From Hydractinia symbiolongicarpus (Eukaryota; Cnidaria; Hydrozoa; Anthoathecata; Hydractiniidae): a DNA stretch of 64,000 nucleotides. Position numbers and translations under genes: made by a program. Below are positions 30,001 to 37,300 of the stretch, in pieces. Each line of letters starts with the position of its first letter. The first letter of the stretch is position 1. The stretch lies in contig NC_079885.1 of assembly GCF_029227915.1 (NCBI RefSeq), forward strand, positions 7,378,001 through 7,442,000, read 5' to 3'. The notes beneath the pieces were generated by a model. The model worked only from the letters and a program-made list of their open reading frames with translations, ran no database searches and was not told where the DNA came from.

Positions 30001-31476
30001 TACACTCTCCAAGGCTGCGATTTTAGATAAGAACGTCTTTTTGTTAAATGGGATCATTTTTCATTCTTGCTTATCCAATATCGTATTAAACGCCTAAGTG
30101 AATCCTTAGATAAATAACACTTTCCCTCCGCGCCATTATTTTTCTTGGTTCACTTTCAGTAACAAACTTCAGCATGAGAGTAGGATTGATATCTTAGGCG
30201 GTCTAGTTGAGCCATTACTGCTTGCACGACTTTAGTAGCTAAATTGGAGGTTTTAAATGCACTAAAACTCACTTTGCAGAACCCTCATTTGATAGCAGTA
30301 ACAAAGGGAGCGGAAGAGTCTATCCTTGGTAAACAATTTCAATAATGATAATAATAATTGTTATGTTTTCACATACTAGACTTTCGACAAGAAGCTTTGA
30401 ATCTTCAAAATGAGTTTCGGGCGGTCCATGATTCTCCCTCCATGGAATTGGACGAATCGTTATGTCTTGAAGCTGAAATGTACGCCACGAAATTAGCAGA
30501 AAGTGAAGGTACACAACATAGCGACACAAGCGACGGAGAAAGTATCATAAAAAGTTGCACTACTAACATGGAGGAAATGAATGGAGACGAGGCTGTAAGA
30601 AAATGGTAACTCACATGTAGCTTTTTTGTTGAGTTTTCACTTTCACATATATCCATGACTGTTTTCAGACTCCTTCAAAGTAATGTTTGATTAAGTTAGC
30701 ACGGTTATTAATAGAAAATTTTATTGATGAACCACATTATGTATCTCAAAACTTTTTTAAATTTTAGGTACAATGAAGTTTGTCACCCTGGGTACAGTTT
30801 CCTAAGCGACAAACCAGCCAATGGCACGTCATCATTTACTCAAATGGTATGGAAAACGACAAAATCGTTCGGTATCGGTAAAGCGACGTCACAAGAAGAC
30901 GGCATGTTGTGTACTTATATCGTTGGACGATACCATGAAAAAGGAAATTCTCCTGGGTCGTACAAGGATAATGTTTTGAAGGGACGTTTTGATTTTAGGT
31001 ATTGCGAAGGGTTAGGGCAGTACCGTCGAAAATCAAAGAATAATTATTTAAGGGAGAAGAAAGTAGAAAGTGTCGGTTCAAAGAGATATTTATCAAATAT
31101 GACTGGATTCGAAAACAACGAAACCAAAAGATATTCATTGAACAGTAGCAAAGTGGATATTTCTACGCCAGCAAGTTTGTTAACCAATAACAGTGTCAGC
31201 ATTGTAGCACCTGAAAAGCAAGTTGGATACAAAAACAAAAAAATTTATCTTCAAAATACACAACCAGCTAATTCTACAGTGAAAAATGTTGTTGGTAAGA
31301 AAAACTCGATTAATCAGACCAATAATAGTGCTGGGATTAATAAAAAGAAAATCAAAAAAGGAAAGGTGAAAAAACATGTACTTGTTCGCAGAGAACACGA
31401 TAACTTAAATTACAATTTAATGAAATACAACAAAATAATAACAAAAATAATGAAACGTAGAAAGCTAAAATTCTAG
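3001..31476 (+). CDS. giant secreted protein with seven CAP domains (whole gene)
   Basis: Proposed coding exons: 3001-3037, 5081-5620, 7403-7501, 8504-8701, 9063-9306, 9677-9954, 10366-11385, 12119-12298, 12914-13048, 13775-14021, 14488-14652, 15107-18681, 18882-19134, 19539-21673, 21832-22078, 22536-22887, 23069-25451, 26114-26339, 26875-28613, 28781-28900, 29283-29400, 29657-29979, 30380-30605, 30768-31476 (stop TAG). All junctions are GT-AG and phases agree throughout, giving about 5,180 residues. Seven CAP (SCP/TAPS) modules, closest in motif to GAPR-1, alternate with long charged linkers. Each module starts after a phase-1 intron and is split by a phase-2 intron inside the codon of a conserved Trp (W|Y), which indicates growth by duplication of exon pairs. 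The role is unknown; CAP proteins are usually secreted and can bind lipids or sterols. It could be two or more genes, but no internal promoter or in-frame stop forces a split. The exons at 5081-8701 and 12119-13048 are the least certain. Confidence 0.8.
3829..4060 (+). repeat. tRNA-derived SINE, copy 1
   Basis: TTAGCTCAGTCGGTGGAGC resembles the tRNA D-arm/A box, and GGTCGTGGGTTCGATCCC resembles the T-arm/B box. Their spacing is tRNA-like, but the sequences at the two ends do not pair as an acceptor stem. The downstream GTAGCTCAAATGAGAGCTTTAAACACT segment has a relative near 56600. Right boundary unknown. Located in the first intron of the multi-CAP gene. Confidence 0.6.
4169..4920. mobile_element. 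inverted-repeat DNA transposon relic
   Basis: The left end GGGCCTTTTTATATGAGAAC faces the right end ending CTCATATAAAAAGGCTTT. The inverted match extends through the ACCGAGAAACTC / GAGTTTCCCGGT motif, and CCGAGTTTCCCG-type sequence recurs several times inside. An ATG at 4334 opens about 30 codons (MASNNRKKKIAILLILE) before a stop, possibly the remnant of a transposase N-terminus, but this is not secure. No target-site duplication is clear. Sits in the first intron of the multi-CAP gene. Confidence 0.6.
5081..8701 (+). CDS. N-terminal region of the multi-CAP protein (three exons)
   Basis: Exons 5081-5620, 7403-7501 and 8504-8701 are all phase 1 to phase 1 (lengths 540, 99 and 198, each divisible by 3). 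They encode about 279 residues rich in Ser, Asn, Tyr and Arg, with no recognised domain. The last exon has two Cys pairs at most (NVTCDP, ANCSN, PLCYD). Acceptors are TTTGCAG, TTTCCAG and a weaker CCTCAAG; donors are GTAATT, GTTGGT and GTAAGG. The third exon's start was chosen because it is the only nearby AG that keeps the frame into the CAP1 exon. Likely disordered spacer sequence. Confidence 0.55.
9063..9954 (+). CDS. CAP module 1 (two exons)
   Basis: Exons 9063-9306 and 9677-9954. The N-half carries the helix motif QHQTFRNVHSTPPIEL and GENIAVRC; the C-half carries FAQVVW, CTYIVARY and the FVENVP tail of GAPR-1-type CAP proteins. The expected tetrad residues are largely lost: the first His site is Tyr (AYS), the Glu after the W|Y junction is Lys (YNKVC), and the His of HFTQ is Gln (QFAQ). 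Only the GEN Glu remains. Four Cys shared by all modules are present. Probably a structural or ligand-binding fold that lost the metal site. The donor at 9307 splits the Trp codon. Confidence 0.85.
10366..13048 (+). CDS. linker between CAP1 and CAP2 (three exons)
   Basis: Exon 10366-11385 (340 residues; 10372 is an equally good start) is rich in Lys, Asn, Ser, Asp and His with no fold visible. It ends at GTAATT. Exons 12119-12298 and 12914-13048 are short, hydrophilic and phase 1 to phase 1, with good acceptors (TTGTTGTAG, CTACATCAG). They could be cassette exons, since skipping any one keeps the frame. The composition suggests disorder. Confidence 0.65.
11540..11680. repeat. TTCGCGAAAA-rich repeat
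   Basis: Several direct and inverted copies of TTTCGCGAAAA/TTGGCGAAATTCGC lie in the intron 11386-12118. Similar sequence is at 52120-52215 in a CHMP1A intron, suggesting a shared interspersed repeat. Boundaries are not resolved. Confidence 0.4.
13364..13680. repeat. two head-to-tail copies of an interspersed repeat
   Basis: Copy 1 (about 13364-13508) and copy 2 (about 13505-13680) both start with ACTAGTCGTTAGCCCGTG. Both carry a (GACA)-rich segment near CAGACAGAC, and copy 1 ends near a TATAATATAGACTAG motif that abuts copy 2. They lie in the intron before CAP module 2. No coding content is visible, and I cannot assign a class. Confidence 0.6.
13775..15182 (+). CDS. CAP module 2 (three exons)
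   Basis: Exons 13775-14021, 14488-14652 and the first part of 15107-18681. Motifs in order: KKHNAYRMLHG, VAHSNTD, GESVAEMC, KWYSEVCNPGY, GHFTQIIW, CSYVVTRY and FQENVLPG. The tetrad looks intact (His in AHS, Glu in GES, Glu in YSEVC, His in HFTQ). This module has an extra phase-2 intron at the end of VVTR that the others lack; reading past the donor at 14653 reaches a stop within a few codons, so splicing to 15107 is needed. Confidence 0.85.
15107..18681 (+). CDS. 3.6-kb linker exon between CAP2 and CAP3
   Basis: One exon of 3,575 nt (1 + 1191 codons + 1). After the last strand of CAP2 it encodes about 1,165 residues of low-complexity sequence. First comes a very Lys/Thr/Ser-rich basic part (about 15300-16560). 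An acidic patch lies near 17180-17270 (EDDEDDDGEPEEDVSEMEEDN). A Lys/Glu/Asp/His-rich tail follows. A 39-nt tandem duplication at 18501-18578 encodes two copies of KDKETxADTALLN. No domain is recognised. The charge pattern suggests an extended, possibly polyelectrolyte-like secreted chain. Confidence 0.85.
18882..19779 (+). CDS. CAP module 3 (two exons)
   Basis: Exon 18882-19134 plus the start of 19539-21673. Motifs: MAHNKLRRIHHAPALEL, GENLAINC, KWYSEICEHGYNF, EHFSQLIW and CTIIVARYQPKGN. Both Glu sites and the HFSQ His are present, but the first His site reads VDS instead of KHS. Split at the shared W|Y junction. Confidence 0.88.
19539..21673 (+). CDS. CAP3 C-half and linker between CAP3 and CAP4
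   Basis: A 2,135-nt exon. After the CAP3 C-half (to about 19779) it encodes about 630 residues rich in His, Ser, Asp, Gln and Pro. The sequence becomes Pro-rich (PLPLKTGKPQ, SLKPTKPQMS) near 21300-21500. It ends in a short hydrophobic Gly/Phe/Ser segment before the donor GTATAT at 21674. The long continuing frame across the exon and the phase-1 end support it as one exon. Confidence 0.85.
21832..22776 (+). CDS. CAP module 4 (two exons)
   Basis: Exons 21832-22078 and 22536-22887. Motifs: VHNRLRKIHGSPPVKI, YLKHQST, GENLLMGC, RWYAEVCHPGY, GHFSQVVW, CTYVVARYFPGGN and YSQNVRTGG. All four tetrad positions are kept. It has two Cys beyond the shared four (GYCF, TTC), which could form one extra local disulfide. 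The second exon ends in phase 0 (donor GTAAGA at 22888), unlike the usual phase-1 module ends. Confidence 0.88.
23069..25451 (+). CDS. linker between CAP4 and CAP5, Glu/Lys/Gln-rich helix
   Basis: A 2,383-nt exon joined in phase 0 to the end of CAP4. The first half is acidic, Ser/His/Asn-rich and unstructured in appearance. From about 24300 to 25190 it becomes almost pure E/K/R/Q. Runs such as EKEKEMEKERQKEEKEKELEE are followed by a Gln tract (about 24860-25020), then more EEERKEE repeats. This composition predicts a long single alpha helix or coiled coil of roughly 250-300 residues. After that come NPPLRISCADKMK and two further Cys. Antisense frames across this exon are open only because of the repeat composition. 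Confidence 0.85.
25556..25883. mobile_element. MITE with long inverted repeats in the CAP4-CAP5 intron
   Basis: The left end contains ATTTGATCTATTTAACGCC and the right end contains its reverse complement, GGCGTTAAATAGATCAAAT. Outer sequences (CGTATTCCACC, GTTATTATCG) match loosely. Internal GGGCGTTTA motifs resemble those of the element at 52459. No coding capacity. Fully inside the intron 25452-26113. Confidence 0.6.
26114..27109 (+). CDS. CAP module 5 (two exons)
   Basis: Exon 26114-26339 plus the start of 26875-28613. Motifs: LNAHNTYRRTHQVPTLRL, LKHSKTDDGENIATVC, VWYREVCDPGYDF, GHFTQVVWKDS, CTYIVARYRPAGN and FAENVPRGNF. This is the most canonical module: all tetrad residues are present and the tail matches the GAPR-1 pattern closely. 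Confidence 0.9.
26400..26809. mobile_element. Tigger/pogo-like MITE remnant in the CAP5 intron
   Basis: Repeats of TTCGAGTTATCGA occur at both sides. The right end reads GAGTTACCGGGATTATACTG followed by TA, whose reverse complement (CAGTATAATCCCGGTAACTC) resembles pogo/Tigger termini. The left terminus is degenerate and its boundary is approximate. Lies between the two exons of CAP5. Confidence 0.5.
26875..28613 (+). CDS. CAP5 C-half and linker between CAP5 and CAP6
   Basis: A 1,739-nt exon. After CAP5 the linker (about 500 residues) starts with a very basic Arg/Lys block at 27140-27470 (for example KRKRFRKKTHAHKKD). It continues into Ala/Leu/Ser-rich sequence that may form helices (27990-28540). 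Several dibasic sites could be processed by proprotein convertases, but no canonical RXKR furin site stands out. The exon ends GAA G at donor GTACTT; read-through would stop at 28639. Confidence 0.83.
28655..28770. repeat. ATGA/ATAA microsatellite
   Basis: Imperfect tetranucleotide run of GAATGAAT/AAATAAAT type in the intron just upstream of CAP module 6, ending about 10 bases before its acceptor. Confidence 0.8.
28781..29894 (+). CDS. CAP module 6 (three exons, divergent)
   Basis: Exons 28781-28900, 29283-29400 and the start of 29657-29979. Motifs: LNAHNAFRNVHNVDPLIL, GENLAMSC, LWYNQVCNPEF, DQFTQVVW and CTIIVARYYPS. The N-half is split by an extra phase-1 intron after the second helix, unique among the modules. 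The first His, the Glu after W|Y (Gln here) and the final His (Gln here) are lost, so only the GEN Glu remains, as in module 1. The small exon 29283-29400 was found by requiring GEN and the split Trp codon. Confidence 0.83.
30380..31476 (+). CDS. CAP module 7 and C-terminal tail
   Basis: Exons 30380-30605 and 30768-31476. Exon 29657-29979 supplies a short linker of about 28 residues. Motifs: LQNEFRAVHDSPSMEL, TQHSDTSDGESIIKSC, KWYNEVCHPGYSF, SSFTQMVW and CTYIVGRY. The His of HFTQ is Ser. After the CAP domain (to about 31005) a tail of about 155 residues is Asn/Lys/Ser-rich and ends in a basic segment (KKIKKGKVKKH) before TAG at 31474-31476. No membrane anchor or GPI-type hydrophobic tail follows, so a soluble secreted product is likely. 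Confidence 0.88.
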
Positions 31477-34325
31477 AAGCTCTAAGCCTAATCTTCACAT
31501 TGCACAAGTCTGAGCATCGTGCGAAATAACTTAGTCCGAGCTATCAGCGTCATGACCGATCATTGTGCGTAGTGATAAAAAGCGCATAACAATTTCATGG
31601 ATGGCTGTTTGCCCATACTATACTCATTTGATTAGACATCATATTAATTTCAGTTAAATACATTAACTTATCGCTGCTCAAAATATTGATGTTATTGGGC
31701 GACAAAAGTTTACTAATTATGTACGTATGTATATACTTGCACCTTGCACAAAATAGAAATATATATTTTTATTAATTTAAAAGTGTAGCTATTTGTAAAT
31801 GTAAAACACGATTTTGAATGTTACGGAAATCAGCTCGATTTGGCGGGCATTTTTTTATGGAAATCAACATTCAATGATTATGTGAAAAATTTGTCCTGGG
31901 AAAACAATAACGAACAAGAAGCATTTTTTTGCGAAAGCTATGATTTGTAAATTCACTAAATGCTTCCCTGCATCGCATTCCTATTGAGGCGAACTTTGGA
32001 GGGCTGGCCAAGCCACAAAATATTACACACAAACTCTCCAGACGTACCCAGAACGAATTGGTTTATAACCCATGGAAAACAAAAGCAAACATTATGCGTA
32101 ACAACGCTATATTCTGTAACTTTCAACCCACCTTAACCCAACACCCCGTAACCTTAACGAAATAACTAGCTCTCGCTTTGTTATGCAACGAGACCTCCAC
32201 CTTTAGTCTTTGCACGGTTCTAAACTGTTCATTTTAAAGCTGGTTTTTTTTCTTCTTCACAAATAGGCCTAAAAAATAAGTTTGAAAATAAGATTTCCAA
32301 GTGCTTTTTTGATGGTGAAATAACAAAGGAAACTTCAAGAACAATATTTTTTGTTTTAAGTTGTTTTAACGTAAGACAACCAAGAACAAATTTTCCAAGA
32401 TCAATTGATAGTTTTTCGAGCGCTTTGTGCCAATGTGGTGCCAGTGTTTTAGAGCAATATCAATGCATTGTACGGAACTGCTCTTATATAGGAACTGAAT
32501 AAGAAAGTTGGCATGCAGCGATGCCCCTATTTTCTACCTGCAGTAGGATTACTAACATTAACTTTGGAAATCGTAAATCCACATTATCTGTAGTCAAAGA
32601 TTAAGAGACATTTAAAAAAATTAATAATTTTTTTTTTGTTATTATTTCTTAACCACAAATTTTTTACGACCTACTTTATTGGTGCTACGTAACCTCCACG
32701 GTAAGGCAATTAATTTATAACAAACTACGCAGTGATTATCCTTCTTTTACGTATCACGTGAATAGTTCTTACAAAAAAAGAACATAACTCTGACAAGAAT
32801 CGGTAAATGTAACAAGAAAGTTGTCGATCGGTAAATGTAACAGAAGTACTCTGAATTGTTGAAAAAATGTGGTGGAAATATAACCTTGACTAAATTTGTT
32901 AGCTTTAGAGAGGTAACTTTCTGCTATGAACGGTTTTGATTGAATCTTTTCCTAAGTTTAAATCGACTTTATGCTTCACGGACCCCCTTTCATTGACCAC
33001 TTCTCATTGACCAACAGCATGGGATTATTAAGGAAGGAAGAAATTTACTGTTCGTCCATCTTACGAAAAAACAAACGTTTTATTAGCAATAATAGCCGGT
33101 TATATAGGGGTATAATTGATATAATACTCTGCAACTTATACAGATATTAATAAAAACGCTTAGAAAAGAATTGAATAAACAAAAGAATGTCTGCTTACGT
33201 CCGCTTGTGGAAGTCACTTTCAGTCAAAATATTCACGTTAGACCGCGAATAGAATTAACTTTATTGACTGTCCGCTTTGTAAAGGTGTCCGCTTTGAAAA
33301 GGTTGGCTTGTAACAAGAAATTTAGAACAGGTCAAGAAACATCAATTTTACTTATAAGCCTCATTCATACGTTTTTTATTTTATACTCTTTTAAGTTCGT
33401 CAACGGTCCTGCGAAGAAGTCCCGCATTTAAAGCTCCTTTTGAGCTAGTGGTTTTAACATTCAAGCCTTTTATTGTTCCATCGATCATTATTTATGAGTG
33501 CACAAGTTTGTAATTATTTTACTTTTCAAACTTGTGAATTGATTTGGTGGTCATTCCTACCATTAGGTCTAATCCCATCGGAATGGTCTCCAGTATGTTG
33601 AGAAACACAAATTATACTTCTTATACTTATGGAACACGAAGCAAAAAAGATCAATTGACACTTATGGTCTTTTTAGCATGAACTGCTGTGGATTTTAATC
33701 CTCGACCGAGTATAAGAAGCAAATGCTCTCCCACAAGGCTACCGATCGGTAATTGCCACCTGTTTTATTTAAAAATTTCAGTAACTTTATATTAAAACAA
33801 AAGTAGTTATAATTTTAAACATACTGCACTAAACAAAGCCTGACAGATAATGGTAGCCGCTACATTCCTGCCCGACCGGAATATGCCATACCCAAAATGA
33901 CAATGACAAAAACAATCAGGATTGTTTATATCACAAAAATGTCGTGTACTTGACATAATAAATGAATGTTTGCATTTAAAGCATTTCTTTCAAAAATATG
34001 GCGTTTTTCACGTGATAGGTACTTCTTAAAATCATGTATTTTTGTGTACACATCTAACTTAATGTCGTTATTTTAAACACAGTTGGGTAAACTAACAACT
34101 CGTATCCAGGATAATAGCCATAATACCATAAATTTTTATGGAAAAGAAGAATATGCACGAAGTCAGTATAGAAACACATTTTGTATATTTTTGACTTGTA
34201 AAAAAAGTTCCCTCGACACATTTTACTGTGGAAGGAAAAACCTGCTTTGAAATATGTGTCGATCGGTAGTTTTTCTATGCACATTGGTGTGTGCCAAATT
34301 GTCTCAGGCGATCTGGATCAAAGAA
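31477..34325. other. intergenic region between multi-CAP and astacin genes
   Basis: No recognisable exon, RNA gene or complete transposon. No canonical AATAAA closely follows the stop at 31476, so the 3' end of the multi-CAP transcript is not placed. The ORFs present are short and show no domain. Confidence 0.45.
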
Positions 34326-34374
34326 ATGGAAAGTTTGTTAATTGTGTTTTTTCTTAAAAATTCGGTTTATGTTT
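34326..34374 (+). CDS. tentative signal-peptide exon of the astacin gene
   Basis: ATG at 34326 opens a hydrophobic segment (MESLLIVFFLKNSVYV) and ends one base into a codon at donor GTAACG. This is the phase needed for the exon at 35085, and the total coding length then becomes an exact multiple of three. The donor is not perfect, and other small upstream exons are possible. Confidence 0.45.
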
Positions 34375-37300
34375 GTAACGTAGATTTGTTGTCTATTGAT
34401 TTGTGCGATTCCTTATGCAAACAAAATGTCTGAAATGTTTATCCTTAAAGGACGGTTCGACCACTTTTCAGTCAACAAATAATCAGTTTCTCGAAATCTA
34501 AGTCGTGGTTGGTGACAGAGGACAACACCAGGACGGTTCGTATTGAATACATTGAGTAGGTCACTATTTATCCTCTTTCTAAGACATAGAAGGCAATTCT
34601 TTTGAGAACTTGGTACTCAGGAATTATGGCGACCAAACTGCTGGGCTTTTTTTATCCGATTTTGACTGGATATTTGTGGAACACGTCTGTCAAGGGTTAA
34701 ACGAAATGAACACCACACACATAAAAAAAGAAGAAAATAAGAACAAGGCAGATTTTTTAACAGGCTCGTTTGTTGCGATTTTGTAAAACATGCATATAGA
34801 TTTTAGGTCACAAAAATTTGTAATGTGCTATACAACGAATTAAGAATGCTCAAAATTTGAGAACAAAATGAGAATACCTTAGAGTCAAATGTCTTTGCCA
34901 GATGACTCTGACTTTAACTTCTTTCCGTACAGAGTACCATGACATCAATCCGGAGTAACATAGCATCAATCCGGAGTAGGACGACTTCCATCCGGAGTAA
35001 CATGACATCAGTCCGAAAGAGCAGTATGTAAAATATTGCCGATATTTATAAGGTTTTTTTAAGAAACCTTTGTGTTCTTCATAGACGTTGACGCATTTGA
35101 AGGAGATATGATATTGAATCCACAACAAAGAAAAGCAATTCAAAATGGCAACTATGGCTTCGCAACCACCAATTCAAAAGAATTTCAACATTGGCCACAG
35201 GGAACACCAATAGCTTACGAGATCACCTCATCTATAGGTATAATTTAATTATGGGATGACCTTAAATCCTCTCCCCCCATCCCATTTCCCCGGGATTATA
35301 TGCTTTATTAGGTTTATTGGGCTTGATAGATAACCTCATCTCTATGTTTTTTTGAAGTTTAATGTAAAAATCCTATAAGATCCTGAGGACGAGGTTGTTG
35401 AATGCAATCCTAACCATGACTGGAAACAAACAACTTAACTATGAAAAAACACCAAATCGAAGGATGAAATCTATTCCTTCGAGTATTGCTTCAACAGTAT
35501 TTTACAAACGCAGGAGAAAACTGTCAAAAAATCCTTTTTTGTTAAGAAGACGTGAAATTAAAGAGATTTTTCAATGGATTTAGCTTTTGCTACAGTGTTA
35601 GAAAAGTTTTCAGCCTTTTGTTACGCAATTTTACTACTTATTTTCGTTCTAGGATTTGCCTTTCTGAAATAGTATAGCAAAAAATTGTTGTCATCTTGTC
35701 ATCAATATTTAAGTAACCTCTCTTTTATCGATTACGGAAAGATAGCCCTAACTTTAGGTTGACTTAATTATTTTAATGTTACCAGCAAACCACACTCTAA
35801 AACATTTCGACAGTTCCTAAATCAATAATTATTAATTTGAAAATATTACCAGTTTGTAAATGATATAAACATATTTCTTTCAGGTGCTGCAGGAGTAACG
35901 GCTATAAAAGAAGCGATTGCTGAGTACGAGAAGCACACCTGTCTTCGGTTTAGAACACGAACTTCAGAAAGAGCTTACCTTAGTTTTTATCGGGGAAATG
36001 GGTATGTATTTCTGCAATAGGACACTATACATACACAATTGTTTGAAAGCAAGTGCGAAATATGCGTTATAAAGAATTGTATGTAGGGCAAAACAGTATA
36101 CAATGGAGAGGGCGGGACGGAGGCTGGTAAGGGCGCAACAGTTCATAAGACTGGAAGTAACAAGAGATGAGATGAAACTAATATCAACATTTATCTATAA
36201 TATTTTAAGAACAATCACTAAAGTATTCTGGCTTTTCATTTCCTTTCGATATCATTTTTAGATGCTCATCTCCTGTTGGTTATCGCGGTTTTAAGAACAG
36301 TATTTCTCTTGCATCAGGCTGTTGGAAGAAGGGTGTAGCCATGCATGAAATTGCTCATAGTTTAGGTATTTCTTTTTAATTTTGAAATTTTGTCTGGTGT
36401 AATTAGGGAAGTGTTGGCGCAATTCATTAGCGCCAATCTTAAGGACATTAATTATTGAATAGCACAGGTACCATTTTTAGAGTTTTGATAATAAATATCT
36501 ACAACCAAGGGAGTTTAAACGCCAATAGATGCATTTCGGCGTGTCGTTAATTGTTTACCTGTTAACGGTAAGCCCGTTGGCTCTGGCATTTGCGTGCTAG
36601 GGAAAAAGATGCTAGGATTTGGTGAAGAGAGTTTTTTCCTGTGGATGTCTTCTCACGGAAACATCGGGTGAGGTTTTAAACTTTTATCGAGTGTAAATCG
36701 ATGCCTTCTAAGTTATTTAAATTCATTTAAAGCCCCAACAATGTCTTCGTGTAAAAAAATGGACAGAAACTAAATTTACTTCACCTAGCACCCCAATCGT
36801 TTGTCATGCCATGCAGATTACAAAGCCGAAACAGCTCACCGCTGGAAATGTAGACAACAGATTTCATCTATAACAGCGGGCATAAAAAGGCTGGTATGAA
36901 AGAAAATGAGAAGCTATGACATTTTGTCTTTTTTCTCAGGTATTATGCATGAACAAAGCAGACCCGATCGAGATAATTACGTCAAAATCAACTGGCACAA
37001 TATTCTACCAGGTACAACGATCTGTCAACAACAAAGAAATGCTACAACACAAGTTATTATACTGGAAGTTATGTGAAAATCATTCATTTTTTGAGAATGA
37101 TTAGTTTCACCAGTTAGGATTGACTATAAGGTTTCTACTATGTCCATAAAACAATCTCTCTTTTATGTATCTTTTTTATATAGAAATGAAAGGAAATTTT
37201 GCTAAAGAAGCACCCAAAAATATTGATTCTCTGGGTACAGCATACGATCTTTGCAGCATGATGCATTATGGGAAGGATGCATTTGGTGCAGGTAGAATAA

